Origin: Candidatus Roizmanbacteria bacterium CG_4_9_14_0_2_um_filter_39_13
GTDB taxonomy: Bacteria; Patescibacteriota; Microgenomatia; UBA1406; GWC2-37-13
Length of the DNA: 10,678 nt
Assembly (NCBI GenBank): GCA_002788865.1
Contig: PFSC01000072.1
Location: 1-10,678, forward strand
Direction of reading: 5' to 3'
A program made the position numbers and the translations under genes. Below are positions 1 through 4,974 of the stretch, piece after piece. Numbering within the stretch: position 1 is the first letter of the stretch; every line of letters begins with the position of its first letter. Below the pieces are notes generated by a model, which did not search any database, had not been told where the DNA came from, and saw only the letters and a program-made list of their open reading frames with translations.

Positions 1-30
1 TGGACAGTTCACCTCCTAGTGTACTGTCCA
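1..30. repeat. Near-perfect palindrome (possible terminator or mobile-element end)
   Basis: TGGACAGT (1-8) pairs with ACTGTCCA (23-30), and after one T/T mismatch CAC (10-12) pairs with GTG (19-21), leaving a 6-base loop. On the plus strand TTTTAATT follows at 31-38, as in a factor-independent terminator for a gene left of the window. On the minus strand the inner part reads AGGAGGTGAAC, a textbook Shine-Dalgarno sequence. It could equally be a sequestered ribosome binding site for a gene beyond the left edge, or the end of a small mobile or REP-like element. The window edge prevents a decision. Confidence 0.5.
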
Positions 31-55
31 TTTTAATTATTCAAGAGCCCTGCTT

Positions 56-511
56 TCAAGTACTATTGAGTTTTGAAATGGGTTCATAGATACCGAGGGT
101 TTTATTAAAATAATCTTGGATCTCTGAAGGAAATTTATCAGCAATTATTTGATTTAATCTTTCATGGACTTCTTCAATGCTCGCGCCATTTCTATAGAGC
201 GTTTTTGCAAAAAGTTCCAATATTTCTGTTCCAAATCTCGTTGTATCTTCATTAGGAGTATAAAGGATTCCTTCGAATACACTGTTTGGTGTGAATAGAA
301 GAGTTGGATGCTCATCAAGGAGAAACTTTACAAGATTCGGATCCGTTTCAATGGTAGTTGAATTTACATCTGGAGATTCTTCATTTTTTTCAATTATATG
401 TGCATCGACTAATTGTTGTGTTGCACCATGTGTAAAAGATCGAATCAGAGGAGACCGAAATATTTCAATTTCGGGAATATTTTGAGCAATATCAAAGCCT
501 TGATCAGTCAT
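56..511 (-). CDS. Hypothetical soluble protein, 151 aa
   Basis: I do not recognise this protein. It is acidic, has no cysteine, no signal peptide and no membrane segment, so it is probably cytoplasmic. The first half is polar and low in predicted structure (a Glu/Ser/Asp/Thr-rich stretch at about residues 42-56). The second half (about 90-140) looks helical and amphipathic (ILELFAKTLY, SIEEVHERLNQIIA), compatible with a small helical binding domain. The ATG at 511 is preferred because a good promoter match (TTGAAA, 17 bases, TAGAAT) ends 11 bases before it; there is no Shine-Dalgarno sequence. It lies downstream of the small Cys-rich membrane protein gene, 116 bases away, and probably has its own promoter. 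The coding assignment rests on length, codon-like composition and the promoter; no function is claimed. Confidence 0.7.
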   Translation of the reverse strand: MTDQGFDIAQNIPEIEIFRSPLIRSFTHGATQQLVDAHIIEKNEESPDVNSTTIETDPNLVKFLLDEHPTLLFTPNSVFEGILYTPNEDTTRFGTEILELFAKTLYRNGASIEEVHERLNQIIADKFPSEIQDYFNKTLGIYEPISKLNST

Positions 512-522
512 AAAAATAGTAA

Positions 523-551
523 ATTCTATTTATGGATTAGTAGTATTTCAA
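523..551 (-). promoter_or_regulatory. Promoter for the 151-aa gene
   Basis: On the minus strand TTGAAA (551-546) and TAGAAT (528-523) are separated by 17 bases. The -10 box ends 11 bases before the ATG at 511, so the transcript would have a leader of only about 4-5 bases. A second candidate lies further upstream: TTGACA (610-605) and TACATA (588-583) with a 16-base spacer, giving a leader of about 65-70 bases. I see no terminator hairpin in 512-627. Confidence 0.45.
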
Positions 552-627
552 TACATTCATTTTACTGGAAGAGTTTTAAATATATGTAGATTACAGAATA
601 ACACTGTCAAGATACTTAGGAGACTAT

Positions 628-948
628 TTAATACGCCGCTCCCATAAAGCCAGGACAGTTGATCTCTGCCCAGTCAAGGTAATCTTTATCGCACCGTTTA
701 TCGGGCGAATTAGGTCCCGGCATGCAGTTTATCCAAGCCCCTTGAGGACATTCGAGAGATATGCTCGGTTTTACGCGTGCAGGAGTGTCGGAGTATCTCA
801 TTTCTATGACCACGGGTGTTGGAAGTGGAGTAGGGGAAAGTGGATCTATTTGTGAGGGAGTAATGAAAGAATTCCCACGGATAAACATGAGAATCGCGCC
901 CAAGAAAACTAGTATCAAAGTAATTGCCGATAGAAGGAATGTCCTCAT
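628..948 (-). CDS. Small single-pass membrane protein with C-terminal four-cysteine motif
   Basis: From the ATG at 948 this encodes 106 residues. A hydrophobic segment (residues 4-23) acts as signal anchor, followed by a Pro/Ser/Thr linker (about 34-45, PLSPTPLPTP) and a compact C-terminal part with Cys67, Cys75, Cys86 and Cys98. The pattern is CPxxxWxxCMPGP, then C, then YLxWAxxNCPGFxGAAY. The tail is presumably outside the membrane, where the cysteines could form two disulfides or bind a metal. I recall similar 'CMPGP ... NCPGF.GAAY' tails in Microgenomates hypothetical proteins, but cannot name a family. An upstream in-frame GTG at 1002 would add 18 residues. I prefer ATG 948 because it gives a normal signal-anchor N-terminus and a TATCAT box lies 6 bases before it; neither start has a Shine-Dalgarno sequence. 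It follows purA with a 104-base gap. Confidence 0.72.
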   Translation of the reverse strand: MRTFLLSAITLILVFLGAILMFIRGNSFITPSQIDPLSPTPLPTPVVIEMRYSDTPARVKPSISLECPQGAWINCMPGPNSPDKRCDKDYLDWAEINCPGFMGAAY

Positions 949-1052
949 AAGAATATGATACAACGAAACTAGAGCCGCGTATGTGATTTCAAGCTTTGAC
1001 ACCCATCAGTTCTGACTAAAATCAAGATAGTTTTCTCTGTCGGGACAAAATT

Positions 1053-2441
1053 TTAAAGCTCAAACATAGCTTCGCTTTCTGGTCCAACCGATACAAAATC
1101 AACAGGCATTCCGGTTGCGTCCTTCAAAGCAAGTACATACTTTTGGGCATTTTCCGGGAGATCGGTAAAGCTTCTGGCTCCAGTCGTTGACTCTTGCCAC
1201 CCTTTCAGGATACGATAATGTGGCGTTACGACATCATGTCCCAGTTGATCAGCACTTGGATTTTGCAGTTCGTTATAGAGTTTTCCTCCAATAATATATC
1301 CATCACATACTCTGATCTCATCCATGTAGTCCAAGATATCTAGTTTTGAAATTGCAAGCCGCCTGGCTCCACACACTCTATGAGCGCCATGACGAGTTGC
1401 GGGGCCATCAAACCAACCACAACGCCTCGGTCTTCCTGTTGTTGCCCCAAACTCTCCTCCAAGCTGTCGGAGCTCTTCTGCTTCTGAGTCAGTCATTTCG
1501 GTTGGCATAGGTCCTTCGCCAACTCTGGTCATGTAAGCTTTTGCAACAGCGATAGTATCGCGAACCTCATGTGGCGGGATCATGGTTGACTCGCAAAATC
1601 CTAGTAAACCAGGATTTGTAGAAGTAACATACGGATATGTTCCTCCAACTGATCCGATCAAACCACCCTGAGCGCCTTCTCCAATCGAAGTCTCTCCATC
1701 GTCGTGGTCTTTCCAAATGACAGGAAGTGGGTTGGCTATCATTGGTCCCAAAGTTTCTTTTGAGCGAATGAGCATATTCCAAATTTTGGCAGAATCATAT
1801 CTATCTAAGGCTTTTTGCATAAGTTGCATTTGGGCATAATATGACATTTCGTCAAAGTCACCTCGAGTAAAAGTTGCTTGAAGTTGCATCATTTCAGTAA
1901 GGGCAGTTTGAAATGTAAGTTCTTTCATGAGTTTTGCCTCAAGGTCAGACTCTGGTAGTAATAAATCTCCCAGTCGAAGACCTTCTCTTGCGGTTCGATC
2001 AGCTGCTGCCGGTCCCACACCTCTTCCGGTCGTGCCAATTTTTCCTTCGCCCCGTGCTGCCTCTTTAAGTTTGTCACGAGAAACATGCCATGGCATAATC
2101 ATATGTGCGTGTTCTGAAAGAAGTAGATTGTCAGGTGAAATATCGACACCTTTTTCATTCAGCTCTTCCATTTCAGACATGATTCTTTCAGGGTTTATTA
2201 GCACTCCACCAGTTAGAATAGCCCGAGCAGTAAATATTCCTGAAGGAATGAGATGTAGCACTGTTTTCCCAAATTCGTTATACACAGTATGTCCAGCGTT
2301 ATCAGCTCCTGAAAATCGTATTACATTCTTTGCAGACGCACGTCTGGTTAATCTTTCTACAACAGCACCTTTTCCCTCATCGCCCCATTGAGCGCCAACC
2401 GTAACGGTTGTTCCGTGAATTCCTTCTGGTGAATTTGGCAT
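1053..2441 (-). CDS. purA: Adenylosuccinate synthetase
   Basis: This enzyme makes adenylosuccinate from IMP and aspartate using GTP, the first committed step to AMP. The family signature is complete: GAQWGDEGKG at 16-25 with the catalytic Asp (D21, E. coli Asp13), NAGHT at 48-52 with the catalytic His (H51, E. coli His41), GTTGRGVGP at 136-144, EGAQG at 255-259, GTYPYVTSTNP at 267-277, VGEGPMPTEM at 307-316, the IMP/aspartate loop GATTGRPRRCGWFD at 332-345, SKLDILD (guanine specificity) at 365-371, and a GPE... C-terminus. Retention of D21 argues against the phage PurZ variant. At 462 residues it is slightly longer than the usual ~430. Two places are unusual: the common LLDxDxGTYP segment reads LIGSVGGTYP, and the stretch before SKLDILD (RHGAHRVCGARR) is atypical. 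No other purine gene is nearby, and it seems to be transcribed from its own promoter. Confidence 0.96.
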   Translation of the reverse strand: MPNSPEGIHGTTVTVGAQWGDEGKGAVVERLTRRASAKNVIRFSGADNAGHTVYNEFGKTVLHLIPSGIFTARAILTGGVLINPERIMSEMEELNEKGVDISPDNLLLSEHAHMIMPWHVSRDKLKEAARGEGKIGTTGRGVGPAAADRTAREGLRLGDLLLPESDLEAKLMKELTFQTALTEMMQLQATFTRGDFDEMSYYAQMQLMQKALDRYDSAKIWNMLIRSKETLGPMIANPLPVIWKDHDDGETSIGEGAQGGLIGSVGGTYPYVTSTNPGLLGFCESTMIPPHEVRDTIAVAKAYMTRVGEGPMPTEMTDSEAEELRQLGGEFGATTGRPRRCGWFDGPATRHGAHRVCGARRLAISKLDILDYMDEIRVCDGYIIGGKLYNELQNPSADQLGHDVVTPHYRILKGWQESTTGARSFTDLPENAQKYVLALKDATGMPVDFVSVGPESEAMFEL

Positions 2442-2470
2442 AAATAAGTAAGTGAACTTATAGTACCGCC

Positions 2471-2498
2471 ATTATAGGAGTATAAAAAATGAAGTCAA
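2471..2498 (-). promoter_or_regulatory. Promoter for purA
   Basis: On the minus strand TTGACT (2498-2493) and a perfect TATAAT (2476-2471) are separated by 16 bases. Transcription would begin near 2464, giving a leader of about 22 bases with no recognisable Shine-Dalgarno sequence. An imperfect hairpin around 2500-2521 overlaps the upstream edge and could be the 3' end of gpmA, but it has no adjoining T-run. Confidence 0.55.
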
Positions 2499-2551
2499 TA
2501 AGTATCTTAAGGATATTACTTATTTAATACATAAAACATCTTTCATCCTCA

Positions 2552-3184
2552 TCACACCTTCCCCTTCTCGGCATTCTCTGCTCTGATCTCTTTTGAAATG
2601 ATTTCACCTTTCGCAGAAAGTTCATACACATACACTTCGCCAAGCCCAATCTCAAGTTTTGCTATATCGTCATCAGAGATACTCTCCAAATACTTGACCA
2701 GCGCTCGGAGACTATTTCCACTTGCGACCACCAATACATTCCGCTCATCATGTAGCTCAGGTAGAATGATGTTTTTGTAGTAGGGAATCACGCGATCGTA
2801 CACATCTTTCAAAGATTCACCATTTGGGATTGGTTCATCCCATCCTCGTCGCCATTTCATAAACTGCTCATCTCCATACTGTTCTTTGAGTTTCCACTTG
2901 TTTTGACCTGCAAGATATCCATAGTTTCGTTCGCGAAGAGCTTTGTCGATGATAGTTTCAAGCTCAGTATTTTCAATCTCTTTTTTGATAGTTTCTAGAG
3001 TGGAAATAGTGCGTTTGAGATCGGCAGTAAAAGCAATATCTATGCGTATGTCTTTCAAAGATGTGCCTGCTCTTTTTGCATCTTCAAATCCTTCCGGGGC
3101 GAGCTCTGGATCTTTCCAGCCCGTCCAAAGGCCAAGTTTATTCCATTCTGATATTCCATGACGGACGAGTATTAGGTGTGGCAT
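2552..3184 (-). CDS. gpmA: 2,3-bisphosphoglycerate-dependent phosphoglycerate mutase, short form, catalytic His replaced
   Basis: By family it interconverts 3- and 2-phosphoglycerate in glycolysis. It shows the histidine-phosphatase signature LVRHGISEWN at 6-15 (phospho-acceptor His9), GLWTGWKDPELAPEG at 18-32, LKRTIST at 56-62 (Arg58), LRERNYGYLAGQNK at 83-96 (Glu85), WRRG at 111-114, NGESLKDVYDRVIPYY at 121-136 and GNSLRALVKYLE at 156-167. At 210 residues it lacks the ~25-residue insertion of the 250-residue E. coli enzyme and resembles the compact S. pombe form. The odd point is VASGNSLRAL: the second catalytic His (E. coli His184 in AHGNSLRAL) is Ser155, encoded AGT, two base changes from a His codon. 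It may still work, be altered, or have become a phosphatase; activity is therefore inferred. It follows vapC by 17 bases but also has its own -10 box just before the ATG. Confidence 0.9.
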   Translation of the reverse strand: MPHLILVRHGISEWNKLGLWTGWKDPELAPEGFEDAKRAGTSLKDIRIDIAFTADLKRTISTLETIKKEIENTELETIIDKALRERNYGYLAGQNKWKLKEQYGDEQFMKWRRGWDEPIPNGESLKDVYDRVIPYYKNIILPELHDERNVLVVASGNSLRALVKYLESISDDDIAKLEIGLGEVYVYELSAKGEIISKEIRAENAEKGKV

Positions 3185-3190
3185 GTATTT

Positions 3191-3196
3191 ATTATA
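3191..3196 (-). promoter_or_regulatory. -10 box in front of gpmA
   Basis: A perfect TATAAT on the minus strand ends only 6 bases before the gpmA ATG (3184), in the 17-base gap behind vapC. The best -35 is TTGATC, inside the end of vapC, with a long 19-base spacer. If used, the transcript would start at or within a base or two of the start codon. Without it, gpmA would be read through from the toxin-antitoxin promoter. Confidence 0.4.
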
Positions 3197-3201
3197 TCGT
3201 A

Positions 3202-3588
3202 TTAAGATTTTCTCGGATCAAGAATGTAAATATCTTTCATAGGGAAATCCTTGGCATTATTTGTTACTAAGGTAAGATTGTGCACTTTTGCAGTAGCTGC
3301 AATAAGGCAGTCAATGAGAAATACTCGCTTGTGCTTTCTTGCATACATCTCTCTATAGTATGCAGCAGTTCTGGCGATAGTATAATCAATAGTATACAAT
3401 GTTGCAGTTGATAGTAAATCATCAAGCATAGCTTTTTCTTGTTTTGTTGCTCCTGCTAAAAATTCTGCTACGGTAAGAATCGATAGGGCGAGTTGCTTTT
3501 GAGACAATAGATCAACTCCCAATGACTTGTAGGGCTCTATTCCCTTGAATCCATAAATGAGAATATTGCTATCGAGTAAATACATCAT
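3202..3588 (-). CDS. vapC: PIN-domain toxin, VapC type
   Basis: This is a PIN-domain ribonuclease, the toxin of a type II toxin-antitoxin pair; such enzymes cleave RNA with Mg or Mn. The four acidic residues are in place in 128 residues: Asp6 (LLDSN), Glu42 (VAEFLAG), Asp93 (LIDCLIAATA) and Asp114 (VTNNAKDF). The length is normal for VapC. The start ATG at 3588 overlaps the antitoxin stop by four bases (ATGA), which indicates translational coupling; a second ATG follows immediately (residue 2). There is no convincing Shine-Dalgarno sequence. The gene lies between its antitoxin and gpmA, all in one direction. The RNA target cannot be read from the sequence. Confidence 0.93.
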   Translation of the reverse strand: MMYLLDSNILIYGFKGIEPYKSLGVDLLSQKQLALSILTVAEFLAGATKQEKAMLDDLLSTATLYTIDYTIARTAAYYREMYARKHKRVFLIDCLIAATAKVHNLTLVTNNAKDFPMKDIYILDPRKS

Positions 3589-3887
3589 GGTTTATCTTTG
3601 CGTAATATACGTTGCCAATTACGGATTTTTTCAGGAGTATTCCAGTTTGGATTATTTGTGTTTTTACCTGCACCAAAAAACTTTTTTGCAGCCTCTATCC
3701 TTTTTTCATCACTAATGCTCTCATTCTCAACACGGATAGTTATGGCATTTCGAATATATTCCGACAAGCTTTCATCAGTAGAGCGACGTTGTTTATCTAT
3801 GTATTCACGCATAGAAGGAGAGAGCGAGATTTGAGTCCGTTGACTATATCGTGTATCTTGTTTAATTTGCTGAAGATCTGATGTCAT
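3585..3887 (-). CDS. Ribbon-helix-helix-type antitoxin
   Basis: This 100-residue protein is the partner of the PIN toxin behind it. An N-terminal ribbon-helix-helix-like segment is visible at about 16-50: a strand (RTQISLS), then a helix (MREYIDKQRR), a turn, and a second helix (LSEYIRNAI). The C-terminal half is charged and likely disordered until it binds the toxin; it ends in a basic, Trp-containing stretch (NWNTPEKIRNWQRILRK). In this family the N-terminal dimer binds the promoter to repress the operon. That fits the 11-bp palindrome covering the -10 box and start codon (3886-3912). The ATG at 3887 lies 8 bases after the -10 box, so the mRNA is probably leaderless. Confidence 0.88.
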   Translation of the reverse strand: MTSDLQQIKQDTRYSQRTQISLSPSMREYIDKQRRSTDESLSEYIRNAITIRVENESISDEKRIEAAKKFFGAGKNTNNPNWNTPEKIRNWQRILRKDKP

Positions 3888-3924
3888 ATGATGTAAGTCT
3901 ATTACATCATATTGTAGGTGTCAA
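3886..3924 (-). promoter_or_regulatory. Promoter and palindromic operator of the first toxin-antitoxin operon
   Basis: On the minus strand TTGACA (3924-3919), 17 bases, TAGACT (3901-3896), 8 bases, then ATG (3887). Over this lies a perfect inverted repeat: ATATGATGTAA (3886-3896) and TTACATCATAT (3902-3912), spaced by 5 bases, centred inside the -10 box. Binding by the antitoxin dimer would cover the -10 region and start codon. A further TATAAT occurs at 3936-3931, but no -35 box fits it well. Confidence 0.7.
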
Positions 3925-3970
3925 GCATGTATTATAATGATAAGAGTTCACTCTCCTTGACACAATAATT

Positions 3971-4071
3971 GTCATCCTGAGAGATCCGCCAGCTGGCGGA
4001 GACCGAAGGATCCATTCACAACAATATCTGATAACTGGATTCTTCTCTGCCAACTGGCGGATCAGAATGAC
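3971..4071. repeat. Fold-back (MITE/REP-like) intergenic element
   Basis: A 101-base imperfect inverted repeat. The ends GTCATCCTGA (3971-3980) and TCAGAATGAC (4062-4071) match in 9 of 10 pairs. Inside, TCCGCCAGCTGGCGGA (3985-4000) is a perfect palindrome, and its degenerate copy lies on the other arm (TGCCAACTGGCGGA, 4048-4061). GGATCC (4008-4013) and GGATTC (4037-4042) close the stem around a ~23-base loop. It is more GC-rich than its surroundings. I see no target-site duplication. It fills most of the 3913-4138 gap, which otherwise holds only the two flanking promoters. Confidence 0.65.
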
Positions 4072-4093
4072 ATTGATCGCTTATGATATAGTT

Positions 4094-4124
4094 TTGTCAA
4101 AGACTGTGAACTGTTACTTATAAT
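4094..4124 (+). promoter_or_regulatory. Promoter for the PfkB-family kinase
   Basis: TTGTCA (4094-4099) and a perfect TATAAT (4119-4124) with a rather long 19-base spacer. The predicted start near 4131 leaves a leader of about 8 bases. A GAGG at 4125-4128 looks like a Shine-Dalgarno motif 10 bases before the ATG, but it would lie upstream of this transcription start. The two signals cannot both be used as drawn. Confidence 0.4.
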
Positions 4125-4138
4125 GAGGCGGTGATAGT

Positions 4139-4957
4139 ATGACAAAACCAACATATTCAGCAATCGGCGATATAGGTTTAGACATATATCCAAATATCGG
4201 AAAACATTTTCCCGGCGGTATGGCCCTAAATAGTGCATATCATGCGCAAAGATTGGGAGCGATTTCAAGCGTTGTTTCGGCAATTGGTGACGATATAAAC
4301 GGAAAAGAGCTAATAGAGTTTTTGGACTTGAGTTATATTAGCATTGAAGGTCTTGAGATTATTCATGGCAAAACTGATTCGGTCAAAATCACCCTTGATG
4401 AATATGCTCGACCACAGTATGGGACGTGGAATCTTGGAGTGCTTGAAAAGTTCAGATTAACATCAGCGCAAAAACAATACCTCCAAACACAAGATATCGC
4501 AGTCGCCGTACATCTGCCCGAACTTCGTTCGATGTTTAATGATTTTGCGAAGTTGCATCTGTCAAATACGCTCAAGGTTGGAGATTTCACTGACCTTTCA
4601 GAATATGGAGGGAATCAAGAGATTCTAAAAGAGTACAAAAACAGTTTTGATATTTTTGCACTGAGTATTGATGAAAAAGTAGACACTCGTCTCAATACGT
4701 TCCAATCATTCATAAACAAAGAGAAAAAAATAGGGATTGCACTACTCGGAGAAAGGGGTAGTGCGGTTTTTCCCCACGGGAAAAAGTATGTTTATCCCGC
4801 TGAAAAAGTATCGGTCGTGGATACGACAGGGGCAGGTGACGCATATCTTGCAACATTTCTTGTTGAGTACTACCATGATCAAGATATTTCATCTGCGATG
4901 GGAAAAGCTACTCAGAAAGCCTCAATAGTAATTCAGACATATGGAGCAGTTGCATAA
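4139..4957 (+). CDS. PfkB-family sugar kinase, fructoselysine 6-kinase-like
   Basis: This is a ribokinase/PfkB-fold kinase that phosphorylates a sugar or sugar derivative with ATP. The N-terminal substrate region has AIGDIGLDIYPN (8-19) and PGGMALNSAYHAQRLG (25-40, Gly-Gly and Asn31). The C-terminal signature DTTGAGD (228-234) carries the catalytic base Asp234, and a LLGERGS turn precedes it. The 'GDxxxDIYP', 'GDFTD' and final 'IQxxGA' features resemble E. coli FrlD (261 aa) as I remember it more than ribokinase or fructokinase, so a fructosamine-type substrate is my best guess; no FrlB-like deglycase is in the window to support it. At 272 residues it is full length. It is the only plus-strand gene, preceded by a fold-back repeat and convergent with the surface operon; both hint at separate insertion. 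Confidence 0.9.
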   Translation: MTKPTYSAIGDIGLDIYPNIGKHFPGGMALNSAYHAQRLGAISSVVSAIGDDINGKELIEFLDLSYISIEGLEIIHGKTDSVKITLDEYARPQYGTWNLGVLEKFRLTSAQKQYLQTQDIAVAVHLPELRSMFNDFAKLHLSNTLKVGDFTDLSEYGGNQEILKEYKNSFDIFALSIDEKVDTRLNTFQSFINKEKKIGIALLGERGSAVFPHGKKYVYPAEKVSVVDTTGAGDAYLATFLVEYYHDQDISSAMGKATQKASIVIQTYGAVA

Positions 4958-4974
4958 TTCTAATGTGAATTATG
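4953..4974. terminator. Hairpin shared by two convergent stop codons
   Basis: CATAATTC (4953-4960) and GAATTATG (4967-4974) form a perfect 8-bp stem with a 6-base loop between the convergent kinase and FN3-protein genes. Each arm contains one stop codon (TAA at 4955-4957 plus, TAA at 4972-4970 minus). It is AT-rich and has no T-run, so termination would be weak; the symmetry may partly be chance. Confidence 0.3.

Noticed and set aside
1003..1052. Terminator after purA (TGTCGGGACA and AAAATTTT)
   Set aside because: The GC stem is only 4 bp with a 2-base loop and the AT palindrome is too weak to support termination.
1927..2391. Plus-strand ORF of 154 codons opposite purA
   Set aside because: It lies wholly opposite conserved PurA motifs, has Ser/Pro/Arg-rich shadow composition and no promoter or family feature.
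2500..2521. Imperfect hairpin as terminator for gpmA
   Set aside because: The stem has only about 5 continuous pairs plus a bulged inner part, and no adjacent T-run on the minus strand; it also overlaps the purA promoter region.
3971..4071. CRISPR repeat unit or tRNA-like element
   Set aside because: There is a single inverted structure with no direct repeats or spacers, and no tRNA arms or T-loop sequence.
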